Positions 29,236 through 36,751 of a stretch of DNA of 49,889 bases are shown piece after piece (within the stretch, counting starts at the first letter, position 1; every line of letters begins with the position of its first letter). The position numbers and the translations under genes were made by a program. The notes under the pieces were generated by a model. That model saw only the letters and a list, made by a program, of their open reading frames with translations. It searched no databases and was not told the DNA's origin. Location: contig PQCP01000102.1 of the NCBI GenBank assembly GCA_003062205.1, forward strand, positions 52,501 through 102,389. The letters run 5' to 3'. Source of the DNA: Candidatus Sedimenticola endophacoides. GTDB taxonomy: Bacteria > Pseudomonadota > Gammaproteobacteria > Chromatiales > Chromatiaceae.

Positions 29236-29521
29236 GCGGCATGTGGGTATCGCCGCCGACTACTTCGCGCTGGCGGGGGTGTTGTTGCTGCTGGTCATCG
29301 TCTATTGGAATCACCGGCTCAGGGGCGAGGTGAGGATGCGTAAGGAGATGGCCAGGCGCATCGGTATTGTCGAAAAGCGCACCCGACTTCTCTATGAGCT
29401 GGATCGGCAGACACCAAAATTGAGTGAACGGCAGGTGTGTGAGCGGGCTGTCGATATCGCGGTGGAGCTCAGTGACAGCCAGGTGGGTTATCTGCACCTG
29501 ATTGATGCGGACCAGCAGCAT
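29236..29521 (+). pseudogene. GAF sensor fragment, copy 3
   Basis: Matches the two previous fragments. It is followed by block A at 29522-29655, which ends GTCCAT directly at an inverted R300. Confidence 0.75.
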
Positions 29522-29655
29522 CTAACCCGAATGTTTCATAAACCATTAGGTGACCACAAATACCGTACAACCAGACTAGGGTATTAGCCGAGAACTAGGC
29601 AGGCCGGTAACTGTTAGCGGGGCGACGATCATTTTTTCGGGGTTGTAGCGTCCAT

Positions 29656-29955
29656 CGCTAACCGCCATGGAGAGCGAAGCGAAGGCGGTTAGTCCCCGAT
29701 AGGCGTAGGCGCGGTTGTATGGCCGCAGTTACGACCGATAGGGAGTGACGTAGGGCATACAAATAGCGCATCCGACACGCCGTAGAGTCATTGTGGTCAT
29801 CATGACGGAGTTGCGCACGAGCAGCTTTGCTGCAATGTGCGGGACGGAGTCGTGATGAGCGCAGGACGGTCGGGGCAGTAACGGCTGTCGCGTTGGCGAG
29901 TCGATTTTGGGGACTGGGATGTCCCAAAATCTTTCACGAGGTAGCGACACTCTTG
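29656..29955 (-). repeat. R300 copy 4 (inverted)
   Basis: The reverse complement of copy 1, exactly 300 bp, between block A and the transposase fragment. Its CAAGAGTG end faces the transposase piece. Confidence 0.9.
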
Positions 29956-30186
29956 CTGCTTGATCCGCATACCCGAGCGCCGCTTTGTCCCCTCTATCCC
30001 CTGGATAAGCTGGCCAATGCCGACGGTAAGCGCCGCCGGCGCGAGTCGGCGGATGAGACCGCCGCACTTACCCAGCCCAGTGGTGAACTACCGCCCCTGC
30101 TGCGCAAGCTCCAAGCCGACTTCGCCGCCACCGGCCTGCCGCCTGCCTATCTGCCGACCCAAGACGAACAGGAGAATCTGCCATGA
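29956..30186 (+). pseudogene. 3' end of a DDE-type transposase/integrase gene
   Basis: About 76 codons, beginning mid-gene at R300 (LLDPHTRAPLCPLYPLDKL) and ending with TGA at 30184-30186. The proline-rich, basic C-terminal tail followed by an overlapping ATPase start (ATGA) is the arrangement of transposons that pair a Mu/TniA-like DDE enzyme with an ExeA/TniB-like AAA ATPase. The catalytic core is absent. Its 5' end lies separately at 30697. Confidence 0.65.
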
Positions 30187-30333
30187 ACCCGCAACGCCTC
30201 GCCCTCTACGGCCTCAAGTGGAATCCCTTCACTCCGGCCATTCCCGTCGAGGGGCTCTACTTGGGCTCCCAGGTAGAGAACTTCTGTCGGCGCATCGAAA
30301 ACTCGCTGGTGCGCGATGGCGGTTTCGCCCTTA
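30183..30333 (+). pseudogene. 5' end of a transposon AAA ATPase (ExeA/TniB-like)
   Basis: 51 codons starting at the ATG that overlaps the transposase stop. MNPQRLALYGLKWNPFTPAI is the characteristic N-terminus of these ATPases (a GLxxxPF-type motif), but the fragment stops before the Walker A motif, where R300 copy 5 begins. The same piece is repeated at 31189-31339. Confidence 0.7.
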
Positions 30334-30633
30334 CAAGAGTGTCGCTACCTCGTGAAAGATTTTGGGACATCCCAGTCCCCAAAATCGACTCGCCAACGCG
30401 ACAGCCGTTACTGCCCCGACCGTCCTGCGCTCATCACGACTCCGTCCCGCACATTGCAGCAAAGCTGCTCGTGCGCAACTCCGTCATGATGACCACAATG
30501 ACTCTACGGCGTGTCGGATGCGCTATTTGTATGCCCTACGTCACTCCCTATCGGTCGTAACTGCGGCCATACAACCGCGCCTACGCCTATCGGGGACTAA
30601 CCGCCTTCGCTTCGCTCTCCATGGCGGTTAGCG
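30334..30633 (+). repeat. R300 copy 5
   Basis: Exactly 300 bp, forward. It joins the truncated ATPase (left) to the upstream region of the transposase (right). Confidence 0.9.
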
Positions 30634-30696
30634 GGGATAGTTGCCCCAACAGTGGCTCGATAGGCTCCCGGTTTTCCCCAACCACAGGAGTCCGAG

Positions 30697-30840
30697 ATGC
30701 CCTCATCACACCCTGCCGACGGCTGGGCGCAGTTGCGCTTTGCCATCATTGGCCCCCTCTTGGCCGCGCCCCCGGAGAAGGGGGAGCTGGCCACCGCCCT
30801 CAAGGAGCTGGCCGAACGCCACTGGCGCCACCCGCTCCAT
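30697..30840 (+). pseudogene. 5' end of the DDE-type transposase gene
   Basis: An ATG at 30697 with AGGAG 6 bp before it opens MPSSHPADGWAQLRFAIIGP and continues to ERHWRHPLH, where an inverted R300 cuts it off (a stop follows in the repeat). The sequence matches the N-terminus of DDE enzymes that are partnered with ExeA-like ATPases. With 29956-30186 it represents both ends of one gene whose middle is missing. The stretch 30634-30696 is its leader. Confidence 0.65.
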
Positions 30841-31140
30841 CGCTAACCGCCATGGAGAGCGAAGCGAAGGCGGTTAGTCCCCGATAGGCGTAGGCGCGGT
30901 TGTATGGCCGCAGTTACGACCGATAGGGAGTGACGTAGGGCATACAAATAGCGCATCCGACACGCCGTAGAGTCATTGTGGTCATCATGACGGAGTTGCG
31001 CACGAGCAGCTTTGCTGCAATGTGCGGGACGGAGTCGTGATGAGCGCAGGACGGTCGGGGCAGTAACGGCTGTCGCGTTGGCGAGTCGATTTTGGGGACT
31101 GGGATGTCCCAAAATCTTTCACGAGGTAGCGACACTCTTG
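30841..31140 (-). repeat. R300 copy 6 (inverted)
   Basis: Exactly 300 bp, reverse orientation. CTCCAT precedes its CGCTAACC end, much as GTCCAT does at copy 4. Confidence 0.9.
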
Positions 31141-31339
31141 CCTGCCGCCTGCCTATCTGCCGACCCAAGACGAACAGGAGAATCTGCCATGAACCCGCAA
31201 CGCCTCGCCCTCTACGGCCTCAAGTGGAATCCCTTCACTCCGGCCATTCCCGTCGAGGGGCTCTACTTGGGCTCCCAGGTAGAGAACTTCTGTCGGCGCA
31301 TCGAAAACTCGCTGGTGCGCGATGGCGGTTTCGCCCTTA
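31141..31339 (+). pseudogene. Second copy of the transposase-end / ATPase-start fragment
   Basis: 199 bp matching 30135-30333: the last 17 codons of the transposase, the overlapping ATG at 31189 and the first 51 codons of the ATPase. It is flanked by R300 copies in facing orientation, like the first. Confidence 0.7.
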
Positions 31340-31639
31340 CAAGAGTGTCGCTACCTCGTGAAAGATTTTGGGACATCCCAGTCCCCAAAATCGACTCGCC
31401 AACGCGACAGCCGTTACTGCCCCGACCGTCCTGCGCTCATCACGACTCCGTCCCGCACATTGCAGCAAAGCTGCTCGTGCGCAACTCCGTCATGATGACC
31501 ACAATGACTCTACGGCGTGTCGGATGCGCTATTTGTATGCCCTACGTCACTCCCTATCGGTCGTAACTGCGGCCATACAACCGCGCCTACGCCTATCGGG
31601 GACTAACCGCCTTCGCTTCGCTCTCCATGGCGGTTAGCG
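31340..31639 (+). repeat. R300 copy 7
   Basis: Exactly 300 bp, forward, ending directly at the inverted block A. Confidence 0.9.
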
Positions 31640-31772
31640 ATGGACGCTACAACCCCGAAAAAATGATCGTCGCCCCGCTAACAGTTACCGGCCTGCCTAG
31701 TTCTCGGCTAATACCCTAGTCTGGTTGTACGGTATTTGTGGTCACCTAATGGTTTATGAAACATTCGGGCTA
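31640..31772 (+). mobile_element. Block A copy 5 (inverted)
   Basis: The reverse complement of block A, from ATGGACGCTACAACC to ATTCGGGCTAAG. Its outer end reads GGGCTAA where the other copies give GGGTTAG, so this copy is not fully identical there. With the block at 29522-29655 it frames the transposon-fragment section as an inverted pair. Confidence 0.55.
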
Positions 31773-31998
31773 AGACAGGTCATCGGCCGTTGTGTTTACT
31801 GCCATCAAATAATCAGATGATCACCACATCAGATTACGTGGGCACTCTCGTCAACGGGGAGAAATCTCAGCGGTTCTTGGGTAGACTTGGACATGGGGCG
31901 ACCTCGTTTAGCTTCACCGAAGCGTTTTTGGCGAAATACCAATTATATCAATTGGTTGAACGAGGTGCGCCCTTTTTTATGAATAATTCGGGCTAAGA
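31773..31998. mobile_element. AT-rich insertion-sequence remnant
   Basis: About 225 bp, lower in GC than its surroundings, with no convincing gene (one 68-codon open frame lacks family features). It ends ATGAATAATTCGGGCTAAG, which resembles the end of block A and lies in the same direction. An inverted repeat AATTATATCAATT occurs at 31940-31953. It is probably a decayed IS end next to the DUF1631 gene. The following 125 bp (31999-32123) contain a hairpin GGAGGCG-TTCG-CACCTCC and nothing else that I recognise. Confidence 0.45.
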
Positions 31999-32123
31999 AC
32001 CTTATTGGGATTTTGACTGGACAGCGTGTTCACCGGGGCCGTGGGGAGGATGGCTGACCGGGACCGCCCTGAGAGGATGGCCGCGGAGGCGTTCGCACCT
32101 CCACTCCGCCACTGAATTCGGGA

Positions 32124-34286
32124 TTGATGATTGAAATGATGGCCTATCAAGACAATGTGGTGAGTCTCCGGGATTCCTCCCGGGATAGCGCCTCGTTTTC
32201 CGCACGGCCGGAATTTTTGCGCACGGTCAACGCCTGCCGCCAGGCGTTGCTCAAGACCCTGCCCGTCCTGAATGCGGAATTTTATGCGAATCTGGATGAT
32301 GCCCTTTTCAAACTGGCTGACAAGGCGGTAAGCAATACGGCTCAAAGCCGCTATTTCGACACCATGCGCGAGCTGCGCAAGCAGCGTGATGCGATGGAGA
32401 GCCGCTTCAATTCGAGTCTGTTGCAGCACTTCGACCATTTTTGGCGTGACGGGCCATCGCACCAGGAGGCGGATCAGCTCATTCACGCCTTTGATTGCAA
32501 CGAGGCGCTGCTCGTGGCGGAAGCCGATCTGGAGGAGGAGCTGGCCGTCGATAACATGGTCGCCAAGGGCGAGAAGGCATTTTTCCGAGAGATCTATGCG
32601 CTGAATGAGCGTTTTGCCTATATCGCCTACGGAGCGCAGGTCGACAGTCAGAAAAATCCAGTCGCACCTGCAGCCATCGCGGCCGCTTTCAAGGGGGCCG
32701 CGTTGGAGTTTTGTCAGGACGTTGAGCTGCGGCTCCTGCTCTTCAAACGGTTCGAGCTGGATGTAGTCCTGCGCATCGGCGCTGTCTATGAGGAGATCAA
32801 CGGGTTGCTCAGCCGGGCCGGGGTTCTGCCGAACCTCAGCCGCCACGTGGTCCAACGCGCACCGGGCGGTGGCGCGGAATCGGGCGGCCAAGTCGAACCT
32901 GAGGAGATGGCCCTGTTCCGTGTGCTTCAGGAGACGTTGGGCCGGCGGCGTGAGCAATCGGTTGAAACCAAGCTGCCGGGTGCCACTCTCGCCACCGCGG
33001 ATCAGGTGTGCGACCTGCTCTCCGGGCTTCAGATGCGGGCACTGAGTGCCGGTCCCGCGCAACCGGACATCGGGGCGCTGGTTCGCCAGGAACTCTCCGT
33101 CAACGCCCGGTTTGTCAGCCAGATCGAAGCAGACACCATCGATGTGATCGCGATGATCTTCGATTTCATCCTCGACAAGAGCGATCTGCCAGATGCCCTG
33201 GCCGTGCTTCTGGCGCGTCTGCAGATCCCCATGTTGAAAGTGGCGATTCAGGATAAGCGCTTTTTCAGCAACAAAACGCATCCCGCGCGGCGCTTGCTCA
33301 ACAGCCTGGCGCGTGCAGCCGCCCACCTGAACCGGAGCGGAGACCGTGGAGAGAGTGCTCTTTACGCCAAGGTCGAAGAGGTGGTGCGGCGGGTGGTCAA
33401 CGAGTTCGATAACGATGTGCGACTCTTCACTGAACTGCATGAGCAGTTTGATGCCTTTCTCGAAGGGGAATTGCAAAGCAGCGCAGGTACCGAGAAGCGT
33501 GCATCGGAGACGATTCAAGGGCGCGAGAAGTTGGTTTATGCTCGTCAGCGGGTGGACCAGGAGATCGCCAACTCCCTGGCGCAGGTCAGATCGTTGCCCA
33601 GGGATGTGGTGGATCTGATCAACGGGCCGTGGCGGGACGTACTGGTGTTGACTCTCCTGCGCAAGGGGGAAAATAGCGATGACTGGCGCCGTGCGGTGTT
33701 GCTGATCCGCAGCCTGGTCTGGAGCGTACAACCGAAGATTGCCAGGGTCGAACGCCAGAGCCTGCTCAGGGCCATACCAAATCTACTCAAGGGGTTGCGG
33801 AACGGGTTGCATGAGATCGCTTTTGATCGGCACAAGATGAGTGCCATCTTCAAACGTCTCCAGGGCTACCACCTGCTGTGTCTGAGAGGCGATGTGCCGC
33901 CACGTGTTATTGATGGTGCCCAGATCAAGCAACTGCTGGAGCGAAAGCGCAAGGAGTTCGATGTGGTCTCGGAGGCGCCCTCGCACGATTTGCCGGGTGA
34001 GCGGTTTCTCGATCAGGCAGATTCCCTGAAAGTGGGTGACTGGATCAATCTGCTGGGCAAGGATGGGGTTACTCGTCGGGCCAAGCTCTCCTGGCGTAGT
34101 GAAATCACCGGCGCCTGCCTGTTTGTCAATCATAAGGGCATGAAGGTGAGCGAATTGCGCGTGGAGACGCTTGCCCGCAATCTGCGCGACGGTAAGGCGA
34201 AACTGCTTCAAGACGTAAATGTACCCCTCACCGATCGGGCTCTCAATGCACTATTCCCCGATCTTCCACGCGCCTTGTCCGATTAG
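32124..34286 (+). CDS. DUF1631 family protein
   Basis: 720 aa, soluble, largely helical. The C-terminal 110 residues (DWINLLGKDGVTRRAKLSWRS through LFVNHKGMKVSEL) look like the PilZ-like beta-barrel domain seen in this family. Whether it binds cyclic di-GMP is unknown, as the RxxxR motif is not clearly present. The family is common in gammaproteobacteria and has no established role. The first ATG at 32124 is used; ATGs at 32136 and 32139 are alternatives. Its upstream region borders IS debris, so its promoter may have been altered. Confidence 0.85.
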   Translation: MMIEMMAYQDNVVSLRDSSRDSASFSARPEFLRTVNACRQALLKTLPVLNAEFYANLDDALFKLADKAVSNTAQSRYFDTMRELRKQRDAMESRFNSSLLQHFDHFWRDGPSHQEADQLIHAFDCNEALLVAEADLEEELAVDNMVAKGEKAFFREIYALNERFAYIAYGAQVDSQKNPVAPAAIAAAFKGAALEFCQDVELRLLLFKRFELDVVLRIGAVYEEINGLLSRAGVLPNLSRHVVQRAPGGGAESGGQVEPEEMALFRVLQETLGRRREQSVETKLPGATLATADQVCDLLSGLQMRALSAGPAQPDIGALVRQELSVNARFVSQIEADTIDVIAMIFDFILDKSDLPDALAVLLARLQIPMLKVAIQDKRFFSNKTHPARRLLNSLARAAAHLNRSGDRGESALYAKVEEVVRRVVNEFDNDVRLFTELHEQFDAFLEGELQSSAGTEKRASETIQGREKLVYARQRVDQEIANSLAQVRSLPRDVVDLINGPWRDVLVLTLLRKGENSDDWRRAVLLIRSLVWSVQPKIARVERQSLLRAIPNLLKGLRNGLHEIAFDRHKMSAIFKRLQGYHLLCLRGDVPPRVIDGAQIKQLLERKRKEFDVVSEAPSHDLPGERFLDQADSLKVGDWINLLGKDGVTRRAKLSWRSEITGACLFVNHKGMKVSELRVETLARNLRDGKAKLLQDVNVPLTDRALNALFPDLPRALSD

Positions 34287-34445
34287 CCTGTCCACGCGGC
34301 TTTCCATTCCTGGAGCGTATGCTCCGCACCCCAGTCCCTGCTGTCGGACGCGGTGAGGGATGGCCCACATCCACTCCCTTGGCTACAATGGCCCGCTGAT
34401 TGCCCGGTGCTCTGTGTGCCGGCCACCACCTGGAGACCGAATCAG

Positions 34446-34790
34446 ATGACAGAGAAGATCACCGACAGCGGGTTGAAGTATGAGGACCTGGCCGAAGGCG
34501 AGGGTGCCCCCGCCGCCCGGGGACAGCGTGTCACGGTGCACTATACCGGCTGGTTGAGCGACGGGACCCAGTTTGATTCCAGCCTTGACCGCAACGATCC
34601 CTTCTCCTTTCCGCTGGGTGCGGGGCACGTGATCCGTGGCTGGGACGAAGGGGTGCAGGGCATGCGCACCGGCGGCAGGCGCAGGCTGACCATCCCCCCG
34701 CAACTGGGCTACGGGGCCGCCGGAGCCGGTGGTGTGATCCCTCCCTATGCAACCCTGGTGTTCGAGGTGGAACTGCTTGGGGTCCAATGA
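34446..34790 (+). CDS. FKBP-type peptidyl-prolyl cis-trans isomerase (cytoplasmic, single domain)
   Basis: 114 aa, a single FKBP domain without signal peptide. Core motifs [18 protein letters not shown] and [20 protein letters not shown] are intact, along with the aromatic pocket residues. It speeds proline isomerisation during folding. The ATG at 34446 is chosen by the family start; the frame is open 31 codons upstream. A TACAAT (34384-34389) may be its -10. The 3' end abuts nadC. Confidence 0.93.
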   Translation: MTEKITDSGLKYEDLAEGEGAPAARGQRVTVHYTGWLSDGTQFDSSLDRNDPFSFPLGAGHVIRGWDEGVQGMRTGGRRRLTIPPQLGYGAAGAGGVIPPYATLVFEVELLGVQ

Positions 34791-34791
34791 G

Positions 34792-35631
34792 TTGGCGTTT
34801 TCCCCGCCCGAACCTGAGAGGATCCGTGAGCAGGTCGCGCTGGCGCTGGCCGAGGATGTCGGCAGTGGTGACCGTACCGCGGCACTGATTCCCTCCGGGG
34901 CACGCTCCCGGGTGCGGGTGGTGTGCAGAGAGGAGGCGGTGCTGTGCGGCGCCGCCTGGTTCGAACACGCCTTCTCCCTGCTCGATGGCGAGGTGCGGGT
35001 GCACTGGTTTGCCGCCGATGGTGAGGCGCTGGAGGCGGGGCAGACCGTTTGCGAGCTGGAGGGGTGTTCGCGCACCCTGCTGAGCGGCGAGCGCACCGCC
35101 CTCAACTACCTGCAGACCCTCTCCGGTACCGCCACCCTGGCGCGCGAGTACGCCCGGGCTGTGGCGGGGACCGGCGTGCGCCTGCTGGATACCCGCAAGA
35201 CCCTGCCGGGGCTGCGGCTACAGCAGAAATACGCGGTCCGCTGCGGCGGCTGCCACAACCACCGCATCGGGCTGTACGATGCGATCCTGATCAAGGAGAA
35301 CCATATCCTGGCCGCCGGCTCCATCGGCGCCGCCCTGCGGGCGGCCCGCGCCAGTGCCCCCGACCTGGAGATCGAGATCGAGGTGGAGAGCCTGGCCGAG
35401 CTGGAGGAGGCGCTGGAGGCCGGTGCCCGGCGCATCCTGCTGGATAATTTCGGGCTGGCCCGGTTGCGTGACGCGGTTGCCCTCAACGCCGGCCGGGCGC
35501 GCCTCGAATCCTCGGGCAATGTCACCCTGGAGCAGCTGCGCGAACTGGCGCTGACCGGGGTGGACGATATCTCGATCGGTGCGCTGACCAAGCATCTGCG
35601 GGCGATCGATTTCTCGATGCGTTTCCTCTGA
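34792..35631 (+). CDS. nadC: Nicotinate-nucleotide pyrophosphorylase (quinolinate phosphoribosyltransferase)
   Basis: 279 aa from TTG at 34792. NadC converts quinolinate and PRPP to nicotinate mononucleotide in de novo NAD synthesis. Motifs include ALAEDVGSGDRTAALIP, the Arg/His-rich DTRKTLPGLR and KYAVRCGGCHNHR active-site stretches, and KENHI. Start choice is uncertain. An ATG at 34747 in frame would overlap the FKBP gene by 44 bp and add residues without homology. The TTG lies just after that gene's stop and has GGGG 8 bp before it. nadA/nadB are not nearby. Confidence 0.93.
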   Translation: MAFSPPEPERIREQVALALAEDVGSGDRTAALIPSGARSRVRVVCREEAVLCGAAWFEHAFSLLDGEVRVHWFAADGEALEAGQTVCELEGCSRTLLSGERTALNYLQTLSGTATLAREYARAVAGTGVRLLDTRKTLPGLRLQQKYAVRCGGCHNHRIGLYDAILIKENHILAAGSIGAALRAARASAPDLEIEIEVESLAELEEALEAGARRILLDNFGLARLRDAVALNAGRARLESSGNVTLEQLRELALTGVDDISIGALTKHLRAIDFSMRFL

Positions 35632-35642
35632 GTGGGCCGGGA

Positions 35643-35882
35643 TCAGGCCAGTACGTCGAGCAGGGAGCCGATCGCCTCGTCACCGCGCTTAAAGGCGGTC
35701 AGCGAGGCGAGGGTGTTGTGTTTGTGGGCGTTCAGTTCCACCAGGGCGCGGACACTGTCCTTGGTGGGGAATTTAGCGCTCAGGGCGCTGCTGCCCGCCA
35801 GTTCGGCGGCGTTGCGGCGGATGCCCTGCATGCCACGCTGGATGCCCTGAAGGGTGCTGCTTGAAACAGGAGGAATTGCCAT
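35643..35882 (-). CDS. Small conserved-type protein with flagellar-rod-like N-terminus
   Basis: 79 aa from the ATG at 35882, with AGGAGG just upstream on the minus strand. The N-terminal half (VSSSTLQGIQRGMQGIRRNAAELA) resembles the amphipathic heptad of flagellar rod/hook proteins, but it lacks the rest of such proteins. No other flagellar genes are in the window. It is convergent with nadC and divergent from the FKBP gene at 36043. Function unknown. Confidence 0.6.
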   Translation of the reverse strand: MAIPPVSSSTLQGIQRGMQGIRRNAAELAGSSALSAKFPTKDSVRALVELNAHKHNTLASLTAFKRGDEAIGSLLDVLA

Positions 35883-36042
35883 ACCCACCTCCAACCTCTC
35901 TTGCTTTGAGCATATGTGGTGAAGGTGGGTTTTCCAAGGATGGATTGTTTGAATTGTGATCGATTTTACCCCTCCGGCGAACCCGGTTCGTATAATGCCC
36001 GTGCTCGCCCGATAACAACCATTAACCTGAGAAGGAAACGAT

Positions 36043-36732
36043 ATGTCTCCCGTGAAGCGTGTGTTCCTGGCGGCCCTGATGGTCAGCGTGATGTCACCGG
36101 CCATCCGCGCGGCCGAGTTACAGAGCACCGAGCAGCAGTACAGCTACACCCTTGGCTACCAGCTCGCGCTGCGTCAGTTGAGCGCCCAGCCGGTCGCCAT
36201 CGATGGTGCCGCCCTGGGTCAGGGGGTTACCGATGCCTTGGCCGGGAGCGAGCCACGACTGAGCCTGGAGCAGATGCAGGCGGCGATTGACCGGGTAAAG
36301 CAGGAGCTGTCGGCCAGGAAGCAGGCCCAGGCGGAGCAGGCGCTGGCCGCCGGGCGGGCGTTTCTGGCGGAAAACGCTCGCCAGACGGGTGTGGTCACCC
36401 TGGAAAACGGCTTGCAATACCGGGTGCTGAAGGAGGGGAGCGGTGAGGCGCCCGGCCCCGAGGAGACCGTTACCGTCCACTATCGCGGTACCCTGATCGA
36501 CGGTACCGAGTTCGATAGCTCCTACGGGCGCGGCGAGCCGACCAGCTTTCCCCTCGACGCGGTGGTGCCGGGATTTCGCGAAGCGATCACCCGCATGCGC
36601 CCCGGTGCCAGATGGCAGGTCTTCATGCCCTCCGAACTGGCCTATGGGGCAGAGGGGGCCGGGGCGTCGATCGGTCCCAACGAGACGCTGATCTTCGAGA
36701 TCGAGCTGATCTCGATCGACCGCGGGGAGTGA
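36043..36732 (+). CDS. Periplasmic FKBP-type peptidyl-prolyl isomerase (FkpA/Mip-like)
   Basis: 229 aa. A signal peptide (1-24, cleaved after IRAA) is followed by an N-terminal helical dimerisation domain (25-115) and a C-terminal FKBP domain (125-229; VTVHYRGTLIDGTEFDSSY, GFREAITRMRPGARW). It assists folding of outer-membrane and periplasmic proteins. A TATAAT (35991-35996) precedes it, with GAAGGAAACG before the ATG. It is monocistronic, convergent with the EgtB-like gene. Confidence 0.93.
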   Translation: MSPVKRVFLAALMVSVMSPAIRAAELQSTEQQYSYTLGYQLALRQLSAQPVAIDGAALGQGVTDALAGSEPRLSLEQMQAAIDRVKQELSARKQAQAEQALAAGRAFLAENARQTGVVTLENGLQYRVLKEGSGEAPGPEETVTVHYRGTLIDGTEFDSSYGRGEPTSFPLDAVVPGFREAITRMRPGARWQVFMPSELAYGAEGAGASIGPNETLIFEIELISIDRGE

Positions 36733-36751
36733 GGGCCGCGCGCCGCCTGTC

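Larger units (their letters stand above)
27329..29521. repeat. Perfect tandem triplication of a 731-bp unit
   Basis: Three units start at 27329, 28060 and 28791. Each is block A (134 bp, IS-end-like) + an 11-bp spacer (TTGGCGCGGCT) + R300 (300 bp) + a 286-bp sensor-gene fragment. No difference between units was found in the stretches compared. A fourth block A (29522-29655) follows but then runs into an inverted R300. The junction of fragment and block A reads CAGCAT/CTAACCC. Confidence 0.92.

Noticed and set aside
27329..29521. CRISPR-like array because of regular repeats
   Set aside because: The period is 731 bp and the units, including the parts between R300 copies, appear identical; there are no short repeats with unique spacers and no cas genes.
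27402..31566. Small proteins encoded by R300 (66-, 73- and 89-codon frames)
   Set aside because: They occur on both strands in every copy, have no ribosome binding sites or family features, and follow from hairpin-rich GC sequence.
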